This document shows, one piece after another, positions 32,440 to 47,400 of a DNA stretch of 64,000 bases. Numbering within the stretch: the stretch's first letter is position 1; every line of letters begins with the position of its first letter. Made by a program: the position numbers and the translations under genes. Origin of the DNA: Apostichopus japonicus (Eukaryota > Echinodermata > Holothuroidea > Aspidochirotida > Stichopodidae); assembly GCF_037975245.1 (NCBI RefSeq), contig NC_092579.1:937001-1001000 (forward strand), in the 5' to 3' direction. The notes beneath the pieces are model-generated. The model was not told the DNA's origin and did not search any database. It saw only the letters and a program-made list of their open reading frames with translations.

Positions 32440-35400
32440 GTAAGCCGTTCTAGTATAAGCTAGGCGTAACGTTAGCCTAGGCTACATAGTACAGTTTTTC
32501 TAATTCAAATTTATAACTTAAAGCAACTCTCACTATTTCAATTTCTATAGGCTAGGTCAGTTTTCGTTAACCTATCCTACAGGGCACTGTAGCACACTGG
32601 GGCTGTTTTATATGAACAGACCTAGTTTGACCTATTTAGGTGGTAACAAGATGAATATGGAAGTGTGCCATGACTAACTGGACTGTTCAGGCCTACGTCC
32701 ACCATCCATATGTATATGATTGAATGAGGTAATTATTAGGCCTAATGTACTTTCAGTGATAGCATGGCAGCTTGGTGAATATGGCGTTGACCACTTGTCA
32801 TCCTGCTGCTGGGTTTGTATGAAATTCTGTCGTGCTACTACTAGTCTGGCTACTGGTTGCTTAAACTTAAAGTATTCATTCACCACCACTATTCATTTGG
32901 CTGCTTACAACTTACATCGACTGTAAAGAGTGCAGGTCTGAATGGTAAGTGGCTGCCAGACGAATGGTGACCTATGTTAGGCTACATCCTTATTTGTCTG
33001 GCTGCCTGAGGAATGTAGCCATGATGTCATGGAATAGTGTTCAATTAACCTAGGATACAAGAGTTATCCTAAAGGCTACTCTGCTGTACACAGGAAATAA
33101 GTGATGAGAACGGGTCTCTGCCCGGGGATGAACTAAAAACATGATTACCTGGTCCAAGCCATTAGTGTCCGTCCAAACATTTCTAAAATCATTCACATCG
33201 TTCCCCATTTTCAGTTACATTGTTTTCAAGATAATGAACGGGAGGAAAAAAACTGTATGGCAACATTCGGAATGTACAGTATGATCCAATGCAGTTGAGT
33301 GAAACAGCAGATACAGTGTGAGAATTGTGGTTATGTACATGTACAGTAAAACATGTTTTTCTACAATGTTTTGCTGTATTGACATCCATTGTTGAATTTG
33401 AAGTTTAGTACATGAGCATTTTTCCAAGAAGAAGTTTTTCAGTATTGTGGTTTACTTCATTACGTGCATTGTAATTTAACATAGAAACTGCTAATGATGT
33501 GAAACCTTAAATAAAATCTGCGAAAGAAAATATTCTCAAAGTACCTCTCCATTATTATACAGTTAATATAAATTGATGTTAAATTCTGTTCCATGCTTGT
33601 TTCCCTTTCATTCAGCCTGTTCCTGGTTTGCAAGAGAGAACCGAAAACGCTTTCCCTCGTTACTCACTTTACCTCTATTCAGAAGGGGCCAAGAAAACCA
33701 GGTGCTGTATGGTAGGCTACTGCAAACAGTAGTACTGACAAAGGTCACAAATCCTGTTAGAAACTGATTATATATTATATTACATTATTATTATTATTAT
33801 TATTGTCATAAATATCCAAACCAGTCAGTTTTCCAGTATTTAAGTGTCAAGACTGTTTCCTGTTTACGGGCGGGACCTTTCATACTTCGAAATCTACCCC
33901 AATTTACCACAATCGCAAAGATTCTTTTTACATGCATTTTCAGCAGTATTTGCTGTACTACAGTACCTCTATTAAGATAATGTTAAGTCCGCCTACAGCC
34001 TCTGTAAGCATACAGTATGAATATGGGGTCTTAATCAGTCCCTTGTTAATTAGATGTCTATTCATAAGCACAAGCATGTACTGTGTATCATTGTAAGCTT
34101 TTGGGAATCATACTACTGTATTAGAACAGTTTCATTCCTCATTGAGAGAATTTTAAAGGTTAGTTGAACTTTGTTCTCATCAAATCAGTCTAACTGTATC
34201 TGGTTAGGTGTTTAACAGGCTAGACAAACCAGAGATATTTATATAGATATGTGTATAAATAGACTAGGTTGAGGATATCACCTCAGTTTCATTAGTTTTG
34301 TTAGCTGAGAGGGACTCTGTTGATTTGAAGTCAATCATTAAATCATTAAGTAGTGCTAAGCTATCGTAAACTGAAGGGTATCAATGCACTTTATCTTGTG
34401 GGTGAAAGGTGAGGGAAAATGATGAATGAATTTATACCCTCTGGGAAATACTATAGTTGAAACTATTCATCATACTCTTGGGTGTCATTTAACCACTTGG
34501 TCTGTGTTTGCAGAAGTAGGTCAGTTTGGTGACTTTTGTGAAGGATACAAGTCTGTCATTGGTTGATTTACCTGGACATCTTGAAAATTTTAAGCAGTGG
34601 TTGCATTTTGGGACTAGTGATAATAGAGATAACCTATTACAAGTACAGTACACCCTCCTCATTCTTGCACTGTCAAGAATACTGAGTAATACTATTTTTT
34701 TCTGTACCATGGTACAGAAAAAAATGCAACCTGCTTAAATTTATAGCTTGGTGACACAGACCCCTATAAATGTACCCATATGGCACTCACAGGTCTGGCA
34801 AAAGTGCAGCCAGATGGTAATGGCTTGTTAATGACTTAATGACAATATAACTTTGGCTGTGAAATTGATGCAAAGTACAAAAGACCAGCAATAGTTCACT
34901 TCTACATGGTAGAATTAGAGTGATCCAGTTACATAGTCAACCAGCAGTTGTAAGGCTCATTTTGGTTTCTGTTTAACATCAACTCCTTTTGTGCTGATAT
35001 TGTTATTGTATCAGATGGATACATGTATGAACAGTATAGTACTACTGTAGGTATTGAATTAAAACGTCTGTTAGAGTACTGCAGTAACTATATAAGCAAT
35101 GCAGCAAACTATCAAACTTAACAATGAAAAGTTGTCCACCTCGAGATCAAGTTTGATCAAGTTGAATCGTTAAGGGTAGTGTTTGCAGTATATTCACTCT
35201 ATTTATCAATACTTAGGCTGACTCAGTATGACATACCCACTGGTGCTTGATGTACTTGCCAAAGTGCAATGTACTTACAGTGAAGTGAAGAAGCCTAGAT
35301 ATCGATACACTTAGTTAAATGTTAACTCTAATGCAAACTCAAGCTATTGGTCTTGACCTTTGACCCTAGTAGTAAAATCCCAGAGACATGATAAGTACAG

Positions 35401-38400
35401 TAGGTCGTTATCAGTACATTACATAATCTATGGATAACTGTAAATGTGTAAAGGTAAGTTGGCCTGACGTTTCGATCCTAGCAGGATCTTCTTCAAAGGC
35501 TAAATGACAATTAACAGTAACAGAAGGGACAAAAACACGCACAGAATACAGACAGGTTCATGAGCATGGTGAACACAAAGAGATAGATCTGTAAGGGGAT
35601 TAGTAGACAAGGGATGGAGAGAAGAAAGATAATTGTAAATAATAGTACTTAATGACTGAACATTGATAAACATCTGAACACCTTTCTCTTCTCATCTGCA
35701 CAAATTGTTGAGAATCTTAACATCTTTAAAGATCTAATGATCAGTGAGAGCACTGACCTGCTGAATTATATAGGTGATTTTATTTTATTATCTTTGGAAT
35801 AATTTCACTGGTATCATCACTTTAGCACATGTGTTAAATTTCTACATGAATGCAAGTAAACTTTCATCTATGTTTCTCTACACCGATTTGGTAATTTCAG
35901 TGTTTATGATCTTTTTAAATAAAAAAAAAATTCTCATTTTAGTTCCCTCAAAATAGACTACCTGTATGTATCATTCAAACACTAAATACAGTAATAGTTT
36001 GTGTAATCACATTAGCTAATTGAAAAGGATTGGATGTGGCAACTCTTGATGCTGCTACAGTATATATATACAGTATGTACTTAAGTAAGAGATCAGATAA
36101 AGGTCCAAACTTAAGGCAGCCTGGGTTTATTACTAGTGATGGACAGCACACCCTAGTACTACTGACACTTAGTCAATTTGCCTCATATTCAGTACATTTG
36201 TTGTGTGTGACAATCTCCTTCAAACTTACAGTAGTTGAAATTTTTTGAAAAGCTCTTTTCGTTTATAACAGGCGCGTATCCAGGATTTTCTAACCCGGGG
36301 GGCGCGAATTACTATCTAAGCGGAGCGCCACCATCGGTTGGCGCGCAGCGTACAAGAAAATTTCTGGTTTTGACACCCCCCAGATCACCGGAAATGGCAC
36401 TTCTCGGGCTTGAAAATGACCAACTAGATGTTCACTATTGCCTGAGTAACCAAGTATTTTCCCAATGTTTTTTTTCTCCATCCGTTACCTTTTTTAAGAT
36501 TGTCACCAGTCACACATCATGGTCCACCTTATCACATCTCCTGTGGATCATTGCTTTTGTACTGTAGGTGATTCTAGGTCGCGGCCCACAATACCCGTCA
36601 GCCCCACTTTTCAAGGTTTTAAGCCCATTATTCGTTCAGAATTTGAAAATTCACACTTCTCGTGAAATCAATTCACTTGTAAACATACCCATAATGTTGC
36701 ACAAAATTTCATCTATGGACAGCCAATACAGAAAAATCTCCATGTTTATGAATGTTTGTCAGGGAAATTTCGAAAATTCAGACACAGTTAACATATTGGT
36801 GCAAGGGCGCAGATCAGTCTTGGGTAATGGTGGGGACGCGTGTCTGTTCTCTGATACTATCTAAGCGGAGCGCGACCATGGGTTCGCGCATAGCGTACAA
36901 GAAATTTTTGGCAAATACTCCTCCCAGATCGCCGGAAACAACATTTCCCAGACCCAATAATGCTCCCATACCTCCTTAAGTTTTAGATCTCGTGGCTTAA
37001 AAATTTAGTTTGGGGAAATGCATGGGCGTCTGCAGAAAAAAATCAGGGAAAAAATAATCCAAGTAGACTTTTGTATCCGATGGGTCTGGTTTTGTAACTC
37101 ATTGAGAAGCGATTAGAGGGGTGGGCGTAGGGTTGTGGGGCGCGCGTTTTCATGCAGATGGGAACAATCTCAAGAAGTGATGGGTGCGTTCGCCCCGCCC
37201 CCCCCCCACCACTCGCCGGCAATGATACGCCTTTGGATCCACTACATGATATTCACAGGGAATGTGCTCAATTCTCAAATCGCATGCGGAATTTAATTTT
37301 AGATTCATTGTATGAGATACGGTACTAGGGGTGGGGTAAGAATTAGCATTCAGTTCGCGTTGTATAACATTTTAACTCTGCATGACAGTGTTGCATCGAA
37401 AGACATATGTCTAGTGCAGTTCGCATACACTGGCGGATCCAGGGCCTTTGTTTGGGAGGGGCCAAAGTGGCATTAGAGTGATATGGGGGAGGGGTCTAAG
37501 GAGGGGGTGCCCCTCCCCCTTTTGAAAATTTTCTATTGCTGAATGGCCTCAGACAGGCGCGGCGGAACGGAAAAATTATTGGGGGGGCTAATGTGTGGAG
37601 ACTATCTAAGCGGAGCGCCACCATCGGTTGGCGCGGAGCGTAGAAGAAAATTTTGGGTTTTTTCAAACCCCCAGATGGCCGGAAACGGCACTTCCCGAGT
37701 GTTTTATGCTGAGAATACCTAGCCCTAAAATATGGGTCTCAAGCCTGCAATTTCTCAGATTGCACGTAAAAGTCTGTAAAAACATTGTAATTTGTATATT
37801 CGATAGAGAGTAGCTCTTACTCGTAGGGTACTCGTAAAGACGTTTTTGAGTGTAGTAAGGGCAGTGGGACGCTTTCGACACTATCTAAGCGGAGCGCCAC
37901 CACAGGTTGGCGCGGAGCGTACAGAAAAATTTTGAGTAAAGATACTCCCTAGATTGCAGGAAATGACCCTTTCCGGGCCTTGCTAATTTGCAGATGAACG
38001 GAGAATAAACAGGTGTCGTCGCCATTTTGTCGGAAAATTACACCAACAGAATATGACAAATGTCAATAGGTATATGAGAGCGCAATAAAATATTTAATAA
38101 TCGCAAATAAATAAAAAGTAGTGAAAAGATAAGGCTCTGGTGAAAAGCTGAAAAGGGCGCCAGCAGTCAATTTGAGTCCGTCGGGGGGGGGGGGCATCCG
38201 CCCCCTGTCTGTATATATGGACGCTCCGCCACTAAGTAAGGGTATGTTGGAGAACTGGCTGAAATGAGGCAAGTCATTGGCCTAAGACGAAGTTGTGTTA
38301 CGCTTACCGGTACTCACACTCACTGCTTCCACTTTTTACGGGGCGTGAAGACGCGGTTGGGGTGACAATGTGGTCTATAGCCAGGGGACGGGCCGAGGGT

Positions 38401-41400
38401 CCCCCAGCAATTACTAAAATTATTACACCTATATAGTATACGTGTGCATCGGACAGATCGACAAGTATGCATTGAAAAATGGGCTGATGCACGTTTCGGA
38501 GCCTTGGTAAATATTGGGGGGGGGTTTGTCATGCATTTGCCCCCTCAACTTTTTCCCCCAAGCCCCCCGGTTCCGCCGCCACTGCCCTCAGATGCAATTT
38601 GGTGCGACAAAAGTGTACAATGGTGATGTTAATTTACTTCTAAAAAAAATGTTTCCTATAGGTGTAATTTTCTAAAATATTTATAAAACAAAGTTGGGAT
38701 CATCTTTCTCAAAATTTTTTATTTCTCATAGGTTATAAATTTCTTACAACCAGCCTGTAACTGCAAAATGGTGTTATACTGTAAATCCTCATGCTCATAC
38801 ATTTACATAGCTCCCATTGCAACTCTTGAGAAGGCAAATGCTGGTCCATGCCACGAATCGCCGTCCTGGGGAGGGGTATAAGGGGAGGGGTGTCCCCCTC
38901 CCCTTTTGAATTTTTTTGGAATCCCGGTGATGCCTACATGTAAAATGGTGGCACTTAGAAAGGCTTTTGTCACCCAAAATTTTCTGAGAAATACTCTGTA
39001 TGCATTTTAGTGTGTGTAAAATCAATAAATTGAATAGTAGGTGATAATTCATTCTTTCCCGTGGCATGAAAATGTTCGCTGCTCGCCCCAATGAAAAGAA
39101 TTATAGGCTAATTTGAGGTTCAAATGATTTTGTTAAGGAGGTTTTACACTCTATTATGCTAAATGCTAACGAAATGATGGTTGCTAAGTCAAAATTTGAT
39201 GCAAGTTTTTTATGTATACTTGACAATACAATGCGGTTTTTTCGGACGCTTGTGCGGGTCAGCGGGTTTGGGTGTTAGAATGCGGGTCTAATTCCCGCGA
39301 ATTGCGGGTCAGTTGGGAGCTCTGCATTTAATTTTAAACCAGAAAACGAAAAGGTTTAGACTAGTCTACCACTGCTATTCCTCTCGATTTTTTTAATTTC
39401 CAATCATATGATTTAGCGGATGTTCGGAAACACTTTTTGGCTCACCTTTGGGGGGGGCCATGGCCCCCCTTGGCCCCCCTTGGATCCGCCAGTGTTCGCA
39501 TATAGATCCTGGGCTAATACCGAAGTAATGTTCCCCGACGACTCGGTCGAGTTCAAGACCAGCCACCGTTGGTTTCATATCACAATTTTTACAATTTTGT
39601 TTAAGGCGTCCATACACACATGCGTCATGATATACTATATATAGTATATATATATATACATTAGTGAGATAGGGAAAATGGAAACGTCAAAAATGGAGTT
39701 GTCGGTGTAAGGGGTAAGCTGAGCGCACGCCCCCTCCGAAATCCTCGATCCGTCACTGGCTACCCTGTGTATGTAATAGGCATAAGAGCTGTAATTATGA
39801 CTGTTCCTCTTTCTCTTCCCGGTGTCTAGGCGTTTTCTTCTACTCCCTCCTTTTCTCCTTTTCTCTCCTTCTTCTTTTTTCTTCTTTCCTCTCCTTCCTC
39901 CTCTTTTCCCCCTCTTTTCCCCCTCTTTTTCCCTTTTTTCTTCTCTTTTTTTTCTCTCCTCTTTTTCTTACCCGGGGGGCGCGCGCCCCCAACGCCCCCC
40001 CCCCCTGGATACGCACCTGTATAAGATACACATTTGAAGTTTTAACAAATGATGAAACTCATGAAATATGTGCAAAGCATGATGTGGGGAGTTGCGCTCA
40101 TCAAAATTTCTTATTTGGGCCTTAATAAGTTAACCCCTAAGTATATACTATATAAGCCCACATACAGTTTGTCATTTCAATAATGTGATGTTCCTCTTTT
40201 CAAAGAAGACAATTTAACATTTTCCAAGAAATCACCTTAGACCTCAAACCTGTGTTCAGTATCCTTGAAACCAAGGTTGTAAAATGAAGCAATAACATAA
40301 CATAAAATTAGGCAGTAACTCCCTTTACATCATAAATGTGGATAGTTAGCTAATGTTTATTCATAAATAAAACTAGAATGAAGAAAAGACTTATAAAATG
40401 GTCAATCTTTGATGTATTTTGATGCAGCTCTATTTTCATAATTTCTAATGCCTATTTGAGTGATTAGGACAATGTTGTTCATACTGTACAGTAGGTGTCT
40501 GTAGACAATTTAGATCTCATAGATATCCCATATTGTTTTGTTTAAGGTCAAAGGTTGTCAGCGAGCACTGTAAACATGACTTTTCATACTGGATGTGTGG
40601 ATGCTGCATATTAAATACAACTTGGTTCTTTTTTTTCCATCTGAGTTTCTACATTGTAGAAAGCTTGTAAACAAACATGATATTCGTCATCAACTTGGTC
40701 ATATTTCAAGCTTCCTGAAAACTTCAAGAAGTATATTTATATCAAAATCTCAACATTGTTTCTGATTTTCTTATATTACTTTTGCAGTAACTTCAAGCTC
40801 TCTGGCATCCCAGTTTTATTCATTCCAGGAAATGCTGGTTCTTACAAGCAAGGTGAGAATACCATTGTACTATCAGTATCAATATTGGCCCATATGTATT
40901 GTATATACAGCATAAATACAGAATATATGTACTGACATAGGAAGACATGGCAATGTTTAGCTACTTCAACAACAAATAGACTTAAAGTTTATTTGTATGA
41001 CGAACAAACACTACTGTACGTTTCAAACATACTGTAGCTATCTGTGAATTTTTGTGTTTTCTTTTATACCAGTACTGTACATTCCAAACATACATAGCAA
41101 TCTGTGAATTTTTCTGTCTTCTTTCCAGTACGCTCCCTGGGATCTGTGGCAATAACCAAAGCTGAAGAGTCTGATTACCATTTTAACTACTTCTCGGTTG
41201 ATTTGAATGGAGAGAAGAATGCACTATATGGTGGTTTCTTATTAGAACAGACAGGTACACTGGTTTCATTTCTTATCTATTGGAAAGTTACATTTCACAG
41301 GTTTAATTTAATTTTTCTCAATTTTACAACAGATCATTTGAAGTTTGTGTACAGACACAACATAATTGCTTTATTTGAATGTTCACCTGGGTGAATATAA

Positions 41401-44400
41401 GAAGAACCTGGGGTAGAATGGTCTCCATAAAAAATATAAAAAATACAAATACAAAAATACAAATACAAAAATACAAACAAAAAGAATACAAAAGAAGGGA
41501 CAAAAAGAATAAATCAAGTGCCCCAGAAATTTAGCCACAGTCCTTCCTACCCTCTGCTTTTAAAAAAATAAAAATACAGAGCCGTTCCATCACAAGAAAA
41601 AAAATATATTAAAATTTTCGCAGGGATGACATTTTTTTGGTGTCAAACCCGAATTGCTCGTTGGAGTTCTAAGAGGATACATTTTGCATCCTGACCTCCG
41701 TACACCTGGTATATATATGGTCTCCATAACTTGACCAGCATCCGCCTTACTATATCTAGGAGATTTGAAAGGAACCGTTTTTAACGCTCCCAGTACTGTT
41801 GTAGAACCTGTCAACCAAAATCTCTTAGATGCAATGTTTGTGACAGCAGTCACAAACAGCAAACTTGGATCATAGACCTGTGCAACATAATCAGGAGTAT
41901 AAATGATATGGTCCCTCAAATTGGCATGTGGCCCCTGATTACACTCAAGGGCCCATGGTCCCTCCAAATGGCATGTGGCCCATAATTACACTCAAGGGCC
42001 CATGGTCCCTCCAAATGGCATGTGGCCCCTGATTACACTAAAGGACCCATGGTCCCTCCAAATGGCATGTGGCCCCTGATTACACTCAAGGACCCATGGT
42101 CCCTCCAAATGGCATGTGGCCCCTGATTACACTCAGGGCCCCATGGTTTCTCCAATGGCATGTGGCCCCTGATTACACTCAAGGGCCCATGGTCCCTCCA
42201 AAATGCTTGTGAACCTGAAAACCTGTACTTCTATTGCAATGCAATATCAATATATTAATCAAACATTTGGAGAAAGAGAATATGTAATGATAATATGGAT
42301 TATACAGACAATTGTATATAGAAGTACTAAAAATGATTCTTTGAATAATATAGTATGCTGCAGATCAATAATGATCATAACTGTCATACTCCATCTACTT
42401 CTAACTCATCAGTTTCAGTATTTCTTTGCTGTGTTAAAATGATGTCACATATTTTTTATACAGTGACTATTTGCTGGGTCAGGATTTTAATTCTTCACTG
42501 TTTTTGTTAAACGTCTTCAGTTTTCTTTTTTGCCATTGTTATGATTGTAAAGCTTCAACAAGATCCTTGAAGCCAGGTTGTACTCTGAGCTCTGCTTGTG
42601 TGAATTAAGGATTGGACCCTGATTTATGGGTACCATGTTTGTTATGGAGGGTAGGGGAAGTGTGGAGAGGGATGGGAAAGGTTGGCAAGCAGGTATCATG
42701 CAGCCTGTATTTAGCATTATATTTATTGCTTTTCTTGTACTGTATGTAGGCAAGAAGATAAACCTGTAGGGCTCCATAATAAATACTGTGCATCTTGCCA
42801 GAATTTAGCTAATGGACATGGTTAACTATTGTCCTGCCGTCTAATAAGCTCTTTTCCAATACCATGTACTTATTTTTCCTCATTTATTTTTTTTCTTCTC
42901 TCAAGAATAACAAACTTAAATTAAAATTAAAATAAATAAATAATGTACTTGTTCGTATTTGTTCATTGCCCAGAATTTGTTCACCAGTGTATACGTCACA
43001 TCTTATCGTTCTACTCGGAGGCTAAGAACAAACCAAAGAGCGTTGTTGTGGTCGGCCATTCTATGGTATGTCATTTTACAGCTCCCTCATTTGATTTTTA
43101 TCTGATACCATGATATCTATTACATTAGATGAAGCTCAATTAAAAGCCAGATGCTTTTGGTACATTTACAGTACATTTGGAGAGCAGGGGGGGGGGGGTG
43201 TGGGGAGGACATGGACCCATTTGCAGAGCTGTGATATTCATTGTATGTCATAGTTAGCTGTATACTACTCCGGTATATGGTTATATGTTCACCATTCACT
43301 GAATTGCGTCATTTTTGTTTTGGGATAGTATAAACAGCAGTATACTATCATCATTTAGCAGAACCTGCAGCTGTTTCTACAGTACAGTAGGTCATTGAGT
43401 TATCATTATCAACTCAGGGTTAAGAAGGGTGTGTGTGTATGTGTGTGTGTAGCTGTGTGCCCCATGACTGAGTCACACAGCATGTGGTTAAAGGGGTGTG
43501 TGTGTCTAGCTGTGTGTGCCATGACAGTCACGCAGTTTGTGGTTACTTGTAAGTTAAAAAAGATAGCTCTCCTCCGCATTCTATTTTCCAGGAGAAGGTC
43601 AATAACAAGAAACTAGGCAATATTATTATCTTTGGAACATGCTGAAGCTGTTTCTCTAAGTTTTATCTACGCAGGTCAGAGTTAGCTCTACAATTTTAGT
43701 GAAACAGTGTTTATTTCTTATCCAAAAGGTAGACTCGGTTATCGTAACAAGTTGTTTTGTGAGAACACGGGTTGTGAAGTTGAATTCATCCTTTACGTTG
43801 ACTATCTTTCCTTCTTTCAGGGTGGAGTGATTGCTCGAGGCCTGTTTACTCTTGAAGGTTTTGATCCTAGTCTTGTACACACCATCATCACTCAAGCTAC
43901 TCCACATTCACCAGTTATCAGAATAGACCCCCTACTTGATGAATACTATTGGACCATCAATAATGTAAGTAGCTCTGATGGCCCCTCCCCTTGCCTTTCT
44001 TTAGATAAATTCTGTGTCCCCCTCCCTGCTGTTCACCTCTCCGAATGTTAACCCTCTACTTGATGGCTTTTACTGGGACCATCAATAAGGTAGGTAGGTA
44101 GCATTGGTGGCCCCCTTTGCTATCTAGCTCTGTGTTAACCCTATTCTTGATGTTTTGTTTTGGACTATCAAGAAGGTATGTGATTTTGCCCCCATTTTCT
44201 AAATACCTTCCTCCCAGCCAACCAACCACCCCCTCTCCACCCCCTGCCTATTGATTGCTTTTGTTAAGCTATCAGTAAACCAAGTACTTGTGTTCCTCTG
44301 TTATCATTTACCTCTCTGATTTTATGCTCTTTCAATATGAAGAGCTCAAACTAAACATGAAAGTGTTTCCTTACAAGTTTTACATGATCTCTTGATATTG

Positions 44401-47400
44401 AATACTAAATAGTATGATAGTAATAATGCCTATGGTACTGATTGCATAACACACATGCGTACCATATAAAGTTTGCATTATCCTGGGGCCACCAACTAAG
44501 AACATTCAATTCTCAAACAATGTTAATATCTTAACTTGCAATGTTGTCGATTCTTACCTGAAATGAACCTTTGGGCTTATCCATCAGAGCTTGTTTATAA
44601 TTTACTAAGTAACTTTCTTTCATTTTCTCTGGTAGCTTTGTGCCTTGTTATGACATGGTTACTATTCATAGTTGAAAACAATCAATCATTATCTAGAAAC
44701 ACAGCTCAGATGACCGGTTAATAGTTAGCTTGTTTCAAGTTAAATCCATAAATCCATACAGACTATGCTTTCTACGTTTAAGCTGGTACAGATTCCTACA
44801 AGCAATGTTCCATGCATAACAGAATTAAAACAAGGAAGTGCTAGGTACTGTAAAACTAGTACATTATTTGTGTCTCGTTGCTCTGAATTTATAAATGTTG
44901 AAACAGAACAGTGAATGTCATCACTAAGTTGTTCTTATAATAAAGGTCAAATTAATAGGAGGGAATATACATGATGATGCAATAAAAATTAAAAAGAAAT
45001 TTCCATTAGGTAAGGAATTACAAATTCATAATGATACAGAAAGGGACCAGTTTATATGTAGTTTGAAATCCAGCATTTGGGTACATAATAGTGGATGTCT
45101 CTAGATAATTCTTGAAGGCAACGAAAGCTATTAAGCTAATTAGTAACTTGTTTCAGTGCCATGCATCCTGTTACGATGTACTATTGGAGTATACTGATGT
45201 AATTATTATTTAAACCATAGTGGATGGGGCCATTTTGTTAGACACAGTCTTTGTTCGGGCACAAAATAGCTTGCAGAACAGCGGATGTAGGATTTAGTGC
45301 TATGGTTGAGTTTAAAAGAGACCTAGTGTTTAGGAGGTTGTGAGGTAAATCCCTTCCCGGCCAAAATAAGGTAGGTCTGTCATCCAGGGGGAAATCCACG
45401 GTTTTCCAATCTGAGATGGTCTTCCAGGCCAAAATACCATAATGGAACATGGTCGTATCGTTTACTGCCCTGACTGTACATCTAGAAAATTGATAAATCA
45501 TTCAAAACTTACTTGTTCTTTATAAATACAGTTGATAGTTCATTATTGGTATCAATGTAGTATTGAGTTCCATAAGAGAATATTATTATTATACATTGTT
45601 TCAGTTTACCCCAAAGGTAGCTCGCAGTTCAGTCAAGAACAGACACTGGATTCTATATTGTTACATTGATGTTAGTTGGAATTTGGTATAGGGGCATCAT
45701 AAAATCTGGCACACATTTGTTACTTGCTATGTTAATAGTATCTACAGTTAACAAGTCTGTATAAACAATGCTATCTGAATGATTAAGTGTCTATTACATT
45801 TATCTTTCATTGTCTGCGCACCTGGCTTGGTACAAAATGGCAGCCTCTTGTCAAGCCCTATTATGTCAGCTGTTTGGCTATGGGCTGGTAACTGGGGGGA
45901 GGGGGTGGGGGGCGGGCAGGAGACAAAGTGGTACAATTGTCACGAGTGCTCTCTAACCTTTGTAGAGCCAAACATGTTAAATATCAAATAACTTTGTGAT
46001 TATTTGCGTTTGTTCTTCACAATGTCCATCTAAAGATAGTATCATTACATAGTTATTCCGGGTGTTAGAACTGTTGTAAAGCAAATAACATTTTTCCCTA
46101 CTCTTCTGTAGTACTGGAAGGCAAATCAAGAGGCTTTGAATCATGTGACGTTGCTGTCGGTCGGTGGAGGTCATCGGGACATCATGGTGAAGTCCGCTGC
46201 CACAGACCTGAATGGGATTGTCTTACCATCTCGTCGTATCTCATCTGTGGTAAGTTACTTATAATTACCTCAAATATAACAATTTGAAAGCTAAACAAAA
46301 TGTGATTTTCATAATTCATATTTGCTGGCTAATATTTTCTATCATGTTTTGCATATGGATATTGAATCTTTAAAATATTATTCTACTAAATGTTGTTGTT
46401 GTTCTACAGTTACTTCACAAATTTTCTGAAAGAGCTGAATCTGCTTTAATATAAAATAAATGTTAGAAGGCTAACAGGCATTGTTTTGTTTCTGTTGGAA
46501 TGTGACTTTCTGGTGAATGTTTCATTGTTTCCATGACTACATTTTGTAGTTAATGATATAAGTCGGTCTTATGAAGGGCATGGCATAAGTTACTGTATAT
46601 TGCTCTGTCCTTATTATAGTGTTTATAGAGTTGAAACTTTCTTTCTTGCAGGATCTGCCTTTGGACTGCTTTGCCAAAATGATTGACACTATCTAATTTG
46701 CTTCCTTTTTTTTCCAAAAGCACCTCGGCCCGACAGATTCTTTCAAAATAGTAGTAGTTTTGTGGTTTGATATGCTTTCTGAGCATGTATGACAGTAGGA
46801 AATTAAATGGTTTAAAACATCTCAAACATGACATCACATTGAAGTATGTTTTTGAATATTTCATATAATTTATTTTGTGTGTATATCTCTGTACAATTTT
46901 CATTGTTAAGTATTTTCTCTAATACCTCAATATGGAGGTACAATATGACTCATTTCATCGTATTTTCTATTTTAACAGAGTATGTCTGTGCCTCATGTTT
47001 GGTTAGCTGCTGATCACCAATGTATTGTCTGGTAAGTACCTTACAAAGCAAACTTAATATGCCTATCACAAGAGGAACATTATAATGGTTCATGTACTTG
47101 TGTTTAATATAGAGAGGTTTCTTTACTTGGTTTTATTGCATGGTGGTTAGCAATTTCAGGAGCAGTTCTGTGATATCATTAGCAATTTTATTAGCAGGGA
47201 TGCTACTAGTCATGAATGGAGACAATTATATTCAAGAGTGACTGGAAGAAGTTTGTGAAGTTAAGGTAATAAATAGGCTGGAGTTCATGGCTCGAGTCAG
47301 GAAAATTACAGGCAATGAACTCAACTGACCTGAAATAAATAACAACTCTGCTTTAGTAGAAACTCTGATAGCAAAGTATGATATCTTTGAAAAATTTGAA

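Noticed and set aside
36269-40019. One large transposon from 36269 to 40019
   Set aside because: Ends are similar but flanking octamers (gtttataa and tataagat) do not match, and two smaller elements with target duplications explain the middle.
39840-40031. Highly basic minus-strand frame
   Set aside because: Opposite a C/T-only tract; no gene signals.
45238-45501. 87-codon minus-strand frame in PGAP1 intron 6
   Set aside because: Plausible-looking but short, with no splice partners or recognised family.
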